From positions 9,580,468 to 9,636,467 of the forward strand of contig RPFO01000041.1 of the NCBI GenBank assembly GCA_009746045.1: a DNA stretch of 56,000 nt, written 5' to 3'. The position numbers were made by a program, and so were the translations under genes. This DNA is from Mesostigma viride (lineage: Eukaryota; Streptophyta; Mesostigmatophyceae; Mesostigmatales; Mesostigmataceae). The notes beneath the pieces were generated by a model, which was given only the letters and a program-made list of their open reading frames with translations, made no database searches and was not told the origin of the DNA. Below are positions 1-10,138 of the stretch, one piece after another; positions within the stretch are counted from its first letter, which is position 1, and each line of letters begins with the position of its first letter.

Positions 1-186
1 AAGAACAAGTTGTGGTGGATGCCGCTGGACTACGCGATGAAGGTGGTAAAGCTGACGGATGGCAAGAGCTGGAAGGATGTGGAAGTCTGGGCGCCTGCAA
101 AGGAGATCGATAAGAAGAGGAGGAACTCGAAAACGGAACAGCAGATCGCGGAAGCGAAATTACGGAAGAGGCCCTCGAAAGCTTGA
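1..186 (+). CDS. C-terminal end of an unknown protein (partial)
   Basis: Frame 1 is open from the first base and ends at TGA (184-186), giving the last 61 residues of a protein that starts outside the window. The piece has an aromatic stretch (LWWMPLDYAM) followed by a Lys/Arg-rich tail (KEIDKKRRNSK, KLRKRPSKA). The basic tail could be a nuclear-targeting or nucleic-acid-binding end, which is inference only. I do not recognise the family. It may belong to a host gene or to a retroelement polyprotein. Confidence 0.45.
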   Translation, partial: KNKLWWMPLDYAMKVVKLTDGKSWKDVEVWAPAKEIDKKRRNSKTEQQIAEAKLRKRPSKA

Positions 187-422
187 GGGGAAGTTAGCAC
201 TTGGACATGCGCTGGCAATGCTCGTCCTATGGTTAATACAAAGGTTAGGATGATGTCGAGTCTCTCCACGTAAAATTGACATGAATTACTAACTTTCAAG
301 CCTCTCGATGTGGAATGTACGCTCGAATTGACATGAATTAAGCATTATGACACCAAATTAGCTCGAAAATACGCGATCGGACGCCAAATTCGCGCGAAAA
401 AAACGCGATCGGACGATTGAAA
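187..422. other. Non-coding spacer with repeated words
   Basis: No convincing gene. The word ATTGACATGAATTA occurs twice (near 273 and 330) and ACGCGATCGGAC occurs twice (near 372 and 409). This suggests degraded repeat DNA. Confidence 0.4.
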
Positions 423-746
423 CTAGCGTTTTTTTCTTGCAAAATGCGCGAAAAATGACCCCATTCCGCGTGGGACCACCCTAGACTTGACATCCAACTT
501 GGGAAGGTTAGCAAAGAGGGGAAGAGCAGGGGGCTTAGGGGGATGGGAAGGATCAGATTTACCCATAGGACCACTGTCTTCAACTGCTACATAAGAGGGA
601 TAGAAAGAAGGAAGAGGAAAGGTTTTGGATAGGGGTCTAGAAGGGGCCACCGTTTCAGGATGGTGCCCATAGGAGAAGGGAACAGTATATGGTTCACGAA
701 GGGAGGAGTAGGCAAAATGATCATAATTTATGTCATCTAGAGGCAT
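423..746 (-). CDS. Hypothetical ORF, downstream partner of the Asn/Pro-rich ORF
   Basis: A 107-residue ORF starting MPLDDINYDHF. It overlaps the end of the upstream minus-strand ORF (737-1270) by ten bases in another frame. It is rich in Pro, Ser and Tyr in the middle and ends with basic residues (HFARKKR). The close overlap suggests it is the continuation of the same degenerate protein by frameshift, or a second small ORF of a retroelement. No family recognised. Confidence 0.3.
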   Translation of the reverse strand: MPLDDINYDHFAYSSLREPYTVPFSYGHHPETVAPSRPLSKTFPLPSFYPSYVAVEDSGPMGKSDPSHPPKPPALPLFANLPKLDVKSRVVPRGMGSFFAHFARKKR

Positions 747-1270
747 GGTGCTGAAATCACTATATTAACTTCTAACTCTGCTACACGGGTAGGGACCTGG
801 GCAGCCTCGTAGGCCGTGTCAGGGTAGGACCAAGAAGCAGGAGGATGAAATGGAACTGCACTAGGGCGACCAGAAGGGCCGACAGGGGCAGAGGTACGAC
901 CCGTGTTATAAGCAGGGATGGAAGGCACAGGGTGAGGAGGGGGCCTAGACGCATTGTCAGGGAGTGAGGACCTAATTGAGGGTTGAGCCAAGGTTGCAGA
1001 AGGGGCAGGGGCCTGGTTCAGGGTAAAGGAGGGGTCATCACTAAATCTGACACGTTGTTCAAAGGTAGGTGGGGTAATAGAGGGACGACGACGACCACCA
1101 GTAGTAGGGGAAGGAGGTGAGGTACGCAAGTTACCTTGAGGAGTGAGGTGGTGCACCGTTTCCAAGGAGTCCCGTCTGTTACCACGAGTATTGTTGTTAT
1201 TATTGTTATTATTATTAGTAGTAGTATTAGCGGTAGGTATAGGCGACATCTCTCCACCCACTGGATCCAT
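737..1270 (-). CDS. Asn/Pro-rich low-complexity ORF, gag-like
   Basis: A 177-residue ORF beginning MDPVGGEMSP, with an early run of nine Asn encoded by AAT/AAC repeats, then Pro/Ser/Arg-rich disordered sequence. No domain is visible. Together with the hybrid-binding-domain ORF on the same strand (3534-3929) it may be a remnant of a retroelement gag region, with the 1385-3527 duplication lying between the pieces. That link is inference from strand and order only. Confidence 0.35.
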   Translation of the reverse strand: MDPVGGEMSPIPTANTTTNNNNNNNNNTRGNRRDSLETVHHLTPQGNLRTSPPSPTTGGRRRPSITPPTFEQRVRFSDDPSFTLNQAPAPSATLAQPSIRSSLPDNASRPPPHPVPSIPAYNTGRTSAPVGPSGRPSAVPFHPPASWSYPDTAYEAAQVPTRVAELEVNIVISAPCL

Positions 1271-1384
1271 GTTTAATTAAGAGGAAAAACACTGAAAGTT
1301 GCCTTAAGAAAAAGGATAGGAACCTAAGTTACAGCAAGGAAGGCAAAAGGAAAAACCTGGAATGTCTTATTAAGCAAAGAAAAC

Positions 1385-1850
1385 AATCGGATTTCTCTGA
1401 AAATAGTTTATTAAACAGAATGCGGGAAAGAAAGGGCCGCCACAACCTTGTGGCTGTACATGCAGAAAGGCTTGTTAGACGAATGGGGACGACTTGTTGT
1501 TTACCGGGGAATCCTACTGGCAACTAGCTTTGCCTTTTGTAAGTCAGGCGCCGTTTGTTTGAACGGCCGGCCATGTGTGGAATGCTGACGGAAGTTGCTT
1601 CAAAAAGCTGTAATAAAATCTGATGTAACCAGCACTCACCAATTGATTGGTGTGTTGCTTGGTTGGGTAGTGTGTTCAGGGTTGCATTCGTAGAGTACAC
1701 ATGGCCTGACAGCTCAGACGTGTGACAGATGAGCTGGCTGGCTGAATTATTCAATTGTCAGCGTTAGGATATTTCTGGTTTTGCCGTTTTCCATTTTGAC
1801 GGTAGGCTTGATAAGCATGGTCGGCGGGTTGTGACCCGTAATTGTTTCTT
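1385..1850. repeat. Direct repeat R1, copy 1 (466 bp)
   Basis: Nearly identical to 2923-3388 at an offset of 1538; I see two substitutions. It is the first part of a unit R1-spacer-R2 that occurs twice in tandem. It carries short ORFs on the minus strand that look like chance. The element type is unknown. Confidence 0.85.
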
Positions 1851-2803
1851 TGAATGTGCTCACTGAAGCAGTATGAGCGGCCTCGCTGCTATGGCGGCGG
1901 GGCTAAAGAAAATTAGGCAAAGACCCCGTCCTTGCCTGCTATGAAGTCGCGGGCTTTGCGACTTCACGGCAGGTAGGGGCGGTTTGAACGGAACGGAAAT
2001 TTCGCGTTACCAATGTGCCAAGTGGTTCTGGTTGGCACCTTGCTGGGCAGCGTCTCGGTGGTCATAGTAAGTGGGCTGGGCGCCCCGCCCCGGCTGCTGG
2101 TAATTCCAGCAGCGGAGCCAATCATGTCGACTAAGAAGTCCGCAGCTAAAGCGGAAACTGTGCGAAGGTCAATAGATTAATTTGGATTCCATGAGACTGC
2201 GCTGGTAGTCAGTCAGCGGCCCACAGCCTAGGGCGCTGCATGGCGCTGCCTTCGGCTTGGTGCGCGGCCCTTTTTTGTTATGGGCCAGCGAGGGGTATAA
2301 GGGTGACGCGCGGCCGGCTAATTTCTTGCGTTCCGGAAGAAAATATATTTGCAAAATTCCCACAAAAGGAACCGAGTATCGGAAAGGCGTCTCGGCTGGC
2401 AGTGGCAGTGCCTGGCCTTGTCGTCTCTCCCTGCTCAGCACCCGGCAGGTAGCGGTTCAAACCCTGGTGGCGTCGGAATGCGAATTTTCTGGGTTTTTAT
2501 CTGGAATAATATTTTGCTGAGGCGGCTCCGCGGATTCGCTAACCTTTTATTGTCGGGCCCCTTAGGGGGTTATTATAGCCTTGTGCGGGCTGAGTCGCCA
2601 TGAAGGAGATGTTGTGACACGCCCCACTTTGTGGTCTTTTTATGGAAGCGGCTACCCTCGAGGCTGCCTGGAAGAGGGGGGGGGATTCTTCTTCTTTTCT
2701 TTGTTCACTGTTATTGGGGCAACAGTGATCCTATCAAGTTTTGTTTCCTGAACGGCGACAGTGCGGGGGAGGAGGGCAATGGCGCCAGGGACTGGGGTGG
2801 ATC
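1851..2803. other. Unique spacer with strong hairpins, no gene seen
   Basis: This 953-bp stretch lies between R1 and R2 in the first unit and is replaced by 18 bp in the second. It contains perfect hairpins, for example TGAAGTCGC/GCGACTTCA near 1940 and CTGCTGG/CCAGCAG near 2093, and GC-rich blocks. No long ORF is convincing. A structured non-coding RNA is possible but I cannot name one. Confidence 0.4.
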
Positions 2804-2924
2804 GGGGGGCTCTTGCTCCTGCATGCGAGGGAGACGAGATGACTACTTAAACCTGCCTTTGGCAGGGGCTCTACTCATTGTTTTCAATCAAATGCTGGTT
2901 TTCTTGGGAGCTCAAGTGTCATAA
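2804..2924. repeat. Direct repeat R2, copy 1 (121 bp)
   Basis: Matches 3407-3527 at an offset of 603. It ends in GTGTCATAA and runs directly into R1 copy 2, so the two units abut head to tail with a 2-bp overlap. Confidence 0.85.
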
Positions 2925-3388
2925 TCGGATTTCTCTGAAAATAGTTTATTAAACAGAATGCGGGAAAGAAAGGGCCGCCACAACCTTGTGGCTGTACATG
3001 CAGAAAGGCTTGTTAGACGAATGGGGACGACTTGTTGTTTACCGGGGAATCCTACTGGCAACTAGCTTTGCCTTTTGTAAGTCAGGCGCCGTTTGTTTGA
3101 ACGGCCGGCCATGTGTGGAATGCTGACGGAAGTTGCTTCAAAAAGCTGTAATAAAATCTGATGTAACCAGCACTCACCAATTGATTGGTGTGTTGCTTGG
3201 TTGGGTAGTGTGTTCAGGGTTGCATTCGTAGAGTACACAAGGCCTGACAGCTCAGACGTGTGACAGATGAGCTGGCTGGCTGAATTATTCAATTGTCAGC
3301 GTTAGGATATTTCTGGTTTTGCCGTTTTCCATTTTGACGGTAGGCTTGATAAGCATGGTCGGCGGGTTGTGACGCGTAATTGTTTCTT
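2923..3388. repeat. Direct repeat R1, copy 2 (466 bp)
   Basis: Second copy of the 1385-1850 sequence, differing by about two bases. In this unit R1 is separated from R2 by only 18 bp. Confidence 0.85.
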
Positions 3389-3406
3389 CCCACCCATCCC
3401 ACCCTT

Positions 3407-3527
3407 GGGGGGCTCTTGCTCCTGCATGCGAGGGAGACGAGATGACTACTTAAACCTGCCTTTGGCAGGGGCTCTACTCATTGTTTTCAATCAAATGCTG
3501 GTTTTCTTGGGAGCTCAAGTGTCATAA
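3407..3527. repeat. Direct repeat R2, copy 2 (121 bp)
   Basis: Second copy of 2804-2924 and the end of the tandem duplication. Confidence 0.85.
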
Positions 3528-3533
3528 GTAAAA

Positions 3534-3929
3534 TCAATCCTTTTTAACCACAGTAATGGATAAGGAACCAAACTCGAAGGTGAGAGGGGTATCTGCACTA
3601 GAAGAGGATGACACCGTAGGACGAAGGGGTGATGGAGGTAGTGTAACAAAAACAAGACTATCTACCGAAGGACGAGCAAGAGGAGCAGGACGAGAATGGA
3701 GACCCAAATCTGATTCACTATGATTCAAGAGGTAGGTCTGAGCTTCCTCAAAGGACATAAATTCCTTATATCTAGTTACGTTGTATACACGTTTCTGAAC
3801 TATCTTTCTAGCGTCGGACCAAGAAAGGAAAATGGCGGACCATTGAGGCGTAATCACTACGTAATATTTAGCTAGACTATTATCGCTAGAAGAATGGGAA
3901 GGAGCATTAAAAGAACGCCGCTGGCTCAT
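3534..3929 (-). CDS. RNase H1-type RNA/DNA-hybrid-binding domain protein (viroplasmin-like fold)
   Basis: A 131-residue ORF. Residues about 21-68 fit the hybrid-binding domain of eukaryotic RNase H1, also called the viroplasmin/Cauli_VI domain: a KYYVV start, then IFLSWSDARKIV, then RYKEFMSFEEAQTYL. The family consensus is K-[WFY]-Y-V-V ... G-[IV]-[FY]-x-S-W ... [FY]-K-x-F ... E-A. The usual glycine-rich turn is replaced by TPQWSA. The domain binds RNA/DNA hybrids. There is no catalytic RNase H domain here; the C-terminal half is Ser/Pro-rich. Its ATG overlaps the stop of the preceding minus-strand ORF as ATGA. It probably belongs to a broken retroelement; a small host protein is the alternative. 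Confidence 0.7.
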   Translation of the reverse strand: MSQRRSFNAPSHSSSDNSLAKYYVVITPQWSAIFLSWSDARKIVQKRVYNVTRYKEFMSFEEAQTYLLNHSESDLGLHSRPAPLARPSVDSLVFVTLPPSPLRPTVSSSSSADTPLTFEFGSLSITVVKKD

Positions 3930-4108
3930 GGTAACGCACCTGGTTGGTCTTGTGTAGTCACGATAGGAGTACGAGGAGTAGGAGGCGACTTAGCTGGGTT
4001 ATCTGGATCACCGAAAGTACGAGGGCGGTAATGGTCCAGCGCTCGTAGTCCTAAAATCAGCGACCCAGTGAATTTCTGCGGGTGCGGCCGTCTAATGAAC
4101 AGCAGCAC
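3926..4108 (-). CDS. Short ORF upstream of the hybrid-binding-domain ORF
   Basis: A 60-residue Pro/Arg-rich ORF whose TGA overlaps the ATG of the next ORF (ATGA). The overlap could reflect a frameshift within one longer protein or coupled reinitiation. No domain is visible. Confidence 0.3.
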   Translation of the reverse strand: MLLFIRRPHPQKFTGSLILGLRALDHYRPRTFGDPDNPAKSPPTPRTPIVTTQDQPGALP

Positions 4109-4301
4109 GAAGGAAAAGTTGGAGCCTACAAAGACGCTAAACGTCTCACTATCTCTGAACCGAAACCATCACCTATCTACGACAGTAAGCAACATAATTT
4201 TCTTAGGAAAACAAAACGAGGGAAAGGAGCTATCTATAAAAGGATTTTCCGCTTCAAGCAGGTCTAGCGTCTAGGCAGGGGGTGTCCTGAATCGGGCAGC
4301 A

Positions 4302-4493
4302 CTACCCCCCCAGCTTGCAGGCGACCCGCCCATTACCTGTCAAGTAGGTGTCGTCTTCATTTCCCTGGACGCGGAAGGGTTGATTCAATGGCGTATGTGG
4401 CAGGGGATCGTCGTCTCGCTCTCTACCTACGAAAGTTCCTCCGATACCATTGTTACGACTCAAACCTCTACCGCCACCTCTACCTCTAACGGC
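4302..4493 (-). pseudogene. RGG-box fragment, gag-like
   Basis: The minus strand is open for 63 codons between TAG (4494-4496) and TAG (4302-4304) with no ATG. It reads an Arg/Gly tract (RGRGGGRG) followed by an acidic stretch. RGG boxes bind RNA and are common in retroelement gag proteins. Because it lies just upstream of the hybrid-binding-domain ORF on the same strand, I take it as part of the same decayed element. Low certainty. Confidence 0.35.
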
Positions 4494-5235
4494 CTAATGC
4501 TACCTAAACTAGTAAGGCCGCCTCTAGTTAAACCCCTAGCGAAAGACGAACGAGACGATCCAGATCTCAGTGCATTTACGTATGTGCTACTATAATACGC
4601 CATAAGCCATTTACACAAACCCGTTTACTCCAGGAATAGAGGAAGGAAACACAACTACACTGCCATGACCCAAGCTAATATGTGTTAATTCATTTAACAC
4701 ACGCCGAGTGCCAACACGAGGGGTAGAACGTGCATAAATGATCACCAACGGTCCAGCATGCTCGGGCCGACCTGGCCCTCGCCTACAAATGCACATATGC
4801 ACGCTGGTCCACTACATTCTACCCGAAGGATAAGGACCACTAATAAAGTACGCGGCGCGACGCCAAAAGCATCCAATGCACCACGGTACTGTTACGAGGA
4901 CAACAGTGTCCACCAGTACAAACTACACGTAAACCTAGGGACGACCGAGGCAAAGGACCTAATTTACGTCCGTAACTACAACGGATTGTTACGCGACGTA
5001 ACACGTGTGTTCACTGCGTGTCCACCACGTGGTCTACACAAGTTATGACCAATCACAACAAGATTGTCCAAGTAGCAAAGCAGCTAACACAAGGACTAAT
5101 TATTCCTTGACGGAAAACTCATTCCGTACAACTCCACAACATCTAGTCTAGTCAGTATCTAATTTCTGCCACAAATGTAAATACTTTGATCAAACTATTT
5201 ACTTATTCCTGGGCAGGTGTATCGATACTTCTGAC
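4494..5235 (-). repeat. Probable 3' LTR and flanking DNA of the minus-strand copia element
   Basis: No convincing gene. On the minus strand, sequence starting TGTCAGAAGTATCG follows a polypurine tract directly, as a 3' LTR should. The far end of the LTR cannot be fixed because no 5' LTR is in the window, so the LTR may cover only part of this stretch. Confidence 0.5.
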
Positions 5236-5248
5236 ACCCCCCTTCGAT
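5236..5248 (-). promoter_or_regulatory. Polypurine tract and start of copia 3' LTR
   Basis: On the minus strand CGAAGGGGGG is followed immediately by TGTCAG, the usual layout of a plus-strand primer next to an LTR beginning in TG. It lies about 130 bp beyond the pol stop codon. Confidence 0.6.
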
Positions 5249-5379
5249 ACACATGCCATCATGGTTGCCATGCCACACTAAGTGCTATTCCTGATAATGC
5301 AGCACTCAGCACTCAGACATTACACTGCTGTCCCAGAGTGCCGACTACACCGGTCAACAGGGCAGCACTGACAGATGGC

Positions 5380-7363
5380 TCATATGCCCATCATCTTGTC
5401 CCTGAGCATCACAAAACGTGGCTCAGGAAGTGCCTTGGTAAGCATGTCGGTGATCATGTCCACCCCAGGGAGGTGAATCACCTGGATGGTGCCATCGGCC
5501 ACCTTCTCGCGGATGTAGTGATACTTCACATCGATGTGTTTCGTCCTCTTCGGATGGACGGGGTCACGCGTCAGCGCAACCGCACCAGTGTTGTCAGAGT
5601 ACACTGGAATTGGCCCTGGAGTCAGATCGCCCAGCTCCCTTGCGATGGTGATCAGGGGAACCACCTGCTGCGTGACACCCCCCAGGGCCATGTACTCGGC
5701 CTCGCAGCTGGACAGGGCCACGGTCTGCTGCTTGCGGCTGTTCCACTCCACAGCAGCACCGCGGTACATGACCACGTTCCCCGTGACCGACCGTCGGTCC
5801 ACAGGGTCGTTAGCCCAGTCTGCGTCGGAGTAGGCCAACATTCCCCCCTCACCCTGATAGAGTAGGCCCAGGCCCTTGGTATGCACCAGGTACTGCAACA
5901 CCCGGTATGCCAGGGCAAGAAGGGCCTCCGTCGGGTTCTGCATGTGCTGGGCCAGCACGTTGACCACATATGCCAGGTCAGGCCGCGTCCACCGCATTGC
6001 GTACATGAATGCCCCGGTGAGGCTTTGGTAAGTGCGTTTGTCGTCCGCACTCAGCAGCCCCCCCTCGATCGCCACGGGGGGTGTCGGGAGTAATGGGCGT
6101 CCGCACCGCCCGAGGGGAGACACCAAAGCGTTCTGCGAGGGCATCGATGTAGGGGCCCTGATGCAGGAACACCGTGTGCGCCGTCGAGTCGATGTCCATA
6201 GAGACCCCGAGGAACAAGGAGGGCGCGTCAGACTCAGTGATCTGGAACCGGTGAGACACCTGCTGCATCCACTGGGACAGCCACGCCGCAGAGGACTGAG
6301 AGACCAAGAGGTCGTCCACATGCACGAAAGCGAACCCGCCGGTGTACAGGAACAAGCAGGTGTCCGTCCTGCTCTGGATGGCACCCGTCTCCTGCACGAG
6401 GTACTCGCGCAGCGTCTGATGCCAGTTCCGTGGTGCCTGCTTGAGGCCATACAGGCTCCGCTCGAGGAGCCAGAGGAGCACTTGCCCGGAGGCATCCCGC
6501 TCCTCAAATCCCTTAGGGGGAAGAACGTAGACTTCCTCATCCAGAGGCGCGTACAGGAAGGCGGTGCGGACATCCAGCTGCCAGATTGGATGTCCAGCAG
6601 TGCTCGCATGAGCCAAGCCCATGCGTACAGTGCCCGCGCGGACGGTGGGAACAAAGGTCTCACCGAAGTCCAGCCCCTCGCGTTGCGCAAAGCCCTTGCA
6701 CACAAAACGAGCCTTGGCACGGCCGTCGGTCTTGCGGGCAAACACCCACTTGGTGGGGAGGACCTTGGCGCCAGGCGGGAGGTCATGCACGGACATGAGC
6801 TGATAGACGTTGTGCTCGCGGAGGCTCGTTAACTCACTCTCCATGGCCTGGCGCCATGCCGGCTGCTGAAGGGCGGCGGCGGGAGTGGAGGGAACATCCG
6901 CAACCTGGCTGTGGTAGGCGACAACGTCGCACATCTCGCGGAGCGCGGTGTAGTTCTCGAAAAGCCGCGGAGCCTTAGCCGGGGGCTCCAGAGGGTGCGA
7001 GCTCGACCCCCAAGTGTACCCATCGGCCCAAGAGGCCAGCTCGAAGCCGTCAGCAGGGGGCCGAAAGGAGGGAGCCCCGAAAGGCGCAGGGTAATCGGCA
7101 CTGCCCTGAGAGTACGCCGGGGTGGGAAAACCAGGCGGGCGCCCCCCTGAAGACGCGGAGCCGGAAAAGCCAGGCGGGCGACCCCCCGACGATGCCGAGC
7201 CAGAAAAGCCAGGCGGGCGACCCCCTGACAATACCGAGCCAGAAAAGCCAGGCGAACGACCCCCTGACGACGCCGAGCCAGAAAAGCCAGGCAGGCGAGA
7301 CGGGTAACTGTCAGCCGTGCTCGTCAGGTCGTCCGAGGGCGGCGGAGAGCGGACAGGTGTCAC
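5380..7363 (-). pseudogene. Ty1/copia pol, 5'-truncated: linker, reverse transcriptase, RNase H
   Basis: Reading the minus strand, an N-terminal linker has five near-perfect repeats around PGFSGSASSGG. The copia-type RT (RVT_2) follows: PTKWVFARKTDG, KARFVCKGFAQREG, QLDVRTAFLYAPLDEEVY, LYGLKQAPRNW and the catalytic FVHVDDLLV, with His in place of the usual Tyr of YVDD. RNase H follows with its acidic residues in YSDADWAND, SSCEAEYMAL and VYSDNTGAV, then KRTKHIDVKYHYIRE and a C-terminal DMLTKALPEPR. RT and RNase H are in different frames; the switch falls in a run of six G at 6077-6082 (plus strand), so one inserted base explains it. Gag, protease and integrase are missing, so the element is truncated at about 7363. 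Confidence 0.92.
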
Positions 7364-8863
7364 GGACGCGAGCTATGTCATCCGGACGCCCACTATGCAC
7401 AAGACCGGTGACGTGCGCAAGGAATTTGTTTTCTGCGCATTTTCGACAACGGCTAGTGACCGGGGGGGGGGACACTAGCACTTGCCGCATAGGGTCAGGG
7501 GCAGGCGCGCCGGGCTAGGCACAGTCGGGCGCGCAGCATAAGATCGGACGAAAGTGTACGTGCGCGCGCGCCGGGCCAGGCACAGCTGGGCGCGCAGCAC
7601 TGACGTACTTGAGCGGACGGCAGCACAAGTGCGCAGCGTCGAGAGGATCATACGCGAGTTAGTGGACAGCTGGAGCTGGAGCTGGAGCTGGAGCTGGAGC
7701 TGGACTGCTGGACTTCAACAGCGCCGAGGCTATTGACAGGCCAGGTGTCTTTGTGGTGTAGAATAGCGGGTCAACGTTATGAGGACTGGACAGGAAATGG
7801 AAAAGGACAATTTGCGGTGCGGAGCCAGATCGCTGGAATGAATGCGAAATCGCTGGCAGCCCTACAAAGGGATTTCTTCTAGAAAGGAAAGATTAGAAGC
7901 AATGTTTGCTGGGCCACTCACACGCAAGGTGTGAGCGTGCAGATTGTTTGAAGGATATTATGCTTCGACCTTGGTGGTCGTGACTCAATGCCGGACATTC
8001 CCAGGGACAGAAATGCCGGAGCCTCTAGGAGATGAGATCGGCAACAGGGTAGCAATTTAGATTTGTCGGGATGCCTTCCTGCTTTTGTTGGCATGTGTGG
8101 TAGAAAGCCAGGACGGCAACTGGAATGCGGTTTCTATTTGCATGGTTCAGGCAGCAAGATAGTTTGGGCATTCCTGGCTGGACTGACAAGTGTGGCGTGT
8201 GTCATGTGTGTGGCATGACGAATGGTTTGGTTCATAGTCGAAGAGGACTCTCACGTAGCGTGTAGTCTCTTCGAGTCTCTCATTAGTGGCCTTCGTGTTT
8301 CTCCCTTTCCTTGGGAGCAAGGCCGGTAGCATGTCATGGAGCGCTGCCTAACTGCGGGCTCGTGAGCATGGAGTGCATCGATATTGAGACTATCAACGTG
8401 TTGTAATTGTATTAACTTTCTCAATAAATTCCGCATGTGCGGCTTCATCATCAGACTGTGCAAAGTGTGTGTTGTGAAAGCATTATTCTATAGCAGGGGA
8501 CGCAATAAGGTGGTCATCAGGCACGAGGGACAGTTCCTTGTCCTCGGCTGAGAGCCCTCCATTCGTTACTCGAAGAGACTACCCGGTAGTCTGCTTCCCT
8601 CTGTTCGAAGCCAAGACGTTGGCTTTAGTGTTTATCAACCATCAGCAGTACAGGGAACGGCCTGGCTGACAGTTTGTAAAGGAAGTGTCTTGAGACAGAT
8701 TTTAAGAAAATAGAACTAGCCAGAATTTGCTGGCTCTTGTCTTTTTCTGGCAGGCTAGTCGAGTCGTTATCCTTGACACCTGTTATAAAGCCTTTGGTTG
8801 TTGCTTCTTATCAGCGAAACCTAGGCTTGTTGGTTCTTGTTTTGCCCATCGGTCAGCTGGTGC
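7364..8863. other. Gene-free region, probably LTR/leader of the gypsy element
   Basis: No convincing gene. It includes a G10 run near 7461 and a hexanucleotide microsatellite. The part just before 8864 is likely the 5' LTR and leader of the gypsy element on the plus strand. The 3' LTR has been lost, so its limits cannot be set. Confidence 0.4.
7668..7704. repeat. (AGCTGG)n microsatellite
   Basis: About six tandem copies of AGCTGG. Confidence 0.9.
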
Positions 8864-10138
8864 ATGCCACTGACGCGAGCGCAGACTCGAGCCATGGCGG
8901 ATGCAAATAGAACAGATGCCGACACGTCCGCTCCGGGGTCGAATGGCGGGATTCCTCCCGCCGTACCCGCAGTGGGTGAGAGTCGCGACCAAGAAGCGCC
9001 GCTGAGTATGGTGGCGCTGTTCGCGCAGATGCAAGCGCAGATGCAGCAACAGTCGCAACAGTTGCAGCAGCAACTGGCGCTGCAGATGCGGGAAGTGACC
9101 GACAGATTGGTGGCCGTAGAGGGTCGTCATCTGCAGTCCACACCATGGGACGGGCAGGCAACGATGCCGGGCCCAAGTGGTGTTGCCGCGGAGCCGAGGG
9201 AGCGGGACCAGCCGCCAACCTCAGGTAATGCGGCGGGAAGGGCTCCGATGGAACCGGGGGTTTTGGCTGGGTCGCTAACCCAGCACGACTTGCTTGGTGA
9301 GGCGGATGGTAAGCCACGGGGCGAGTATACGCTGGCGCCCAGGCGCCTGCCTTTCGATCAAGCGCGAGACGGATTGCACGAGGAGAACGGGGCAGGGCTG
9401 GCGCGCGCGATGGACCCACGCAGGGGTGCACCAGGACGCATGCTGCCAGGCGGGGTCTCAATTCCGTTTGGGCGAGGCGGTGGGGCGCTGACCGGCGGGT
9501 CGACCGCACGGTGGTCAAGTGTGCCAATCGGGCGCATTCCGCCCATGGAGGACATAACCACGCCGCTGGCTTTCCGAGTACGGGAGGCAGCACGCCCAAG
9601 CACGCTGGCGCAGGGACGCGCAGCTCAGCGACCGCCGGAGGATGCCGATGGGGTGCAGTACCCGCAAAGGGTGCGCCTCATACCTGAAGGCGCGAAGATG
9701 CCCACCCTACCACGGGTGGACATGCGCGAGAAGTTCTCCACAACCGGCAATCTGGCCACGCTGGCGCAGGCCTACAACGCGTACAAGTCATGGATTGATC
9801 TGCAATACATGACTACGCAAGGCGCTGTAATGCATGAGTTTGTGATGAACAACATGCATTTCTTCTTTCACGGCCTTACGCTGAGGCGAGTGGCTAGGCT
9901 GGTGGAGCAGTGGAGAGAGGTCTCGCTGTACACGCGTCACACGGACGTGTGGTTCGGCTTCGACGGGCGTTGCCAGCCCGACTATGACAACATCATGTAT
10001 GGTGTCGACCCTGCTGAGGAACTGTAGGACCTCCTTCGCCAGGAATACCCGGTGGAGACCATCAAGGCAGAGCGTGAGTGGCGCAGTTTCAAGATAGCCG
10101 AGGGTGAAACCCCGGAGCAATCTTACGAGCGCCTCATG
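8864..10138 (+). pseudogene. Gypsy Gag, N-terminal part
   Basis: Starts at ATG 8864 (MPLTRAQTRAM). The first 270 residues are disordered, with a Gln-rich coiled segment near residue 55 (QAQMQQQSQQLQQQL). The folded gag part follows (PTLPRVDMREKFS ... VARLVEQWREVSLY). An in-frame TAG at 10025-10027 interrupts the frame, which then continues (DLLRQEYPVETI ... GETPEQSYERLM) to the insertion point. After removing 10139-27828 and one TCATG copy, the frame runs on at 27834 as EFAGEVEDWSEKL. Gag forms the particle that packages element RNA. Confidence 0.8.
10134..10138. other. 5-bp target-site duplication TCATG (left)
   Basis: Matches TCATG at 27829-27833. Deleting the insert and one copy restores the gag frame. 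Confidence 0.9.

Noticed and set aside
2097-2117. GGTAATTCCAGCAG resembles a conserved 18S rRNA block
   Set aside because: The surrounding sequence does not match rRNA; the block is the loop and arm of a local CTGCTGG/CCAGCAG hairpin.
5338-7307. Plus-strand ORFs of up to 266 residues
   Set aside because: They are antisense shadows of the copia RT and RNase H, whose motifs are clear on the minus strand.
8853-9599. Minus-strand 248-residue ORF
   Set aside because: Antisense to gypsy gag in GC-rich DNA; no domain.
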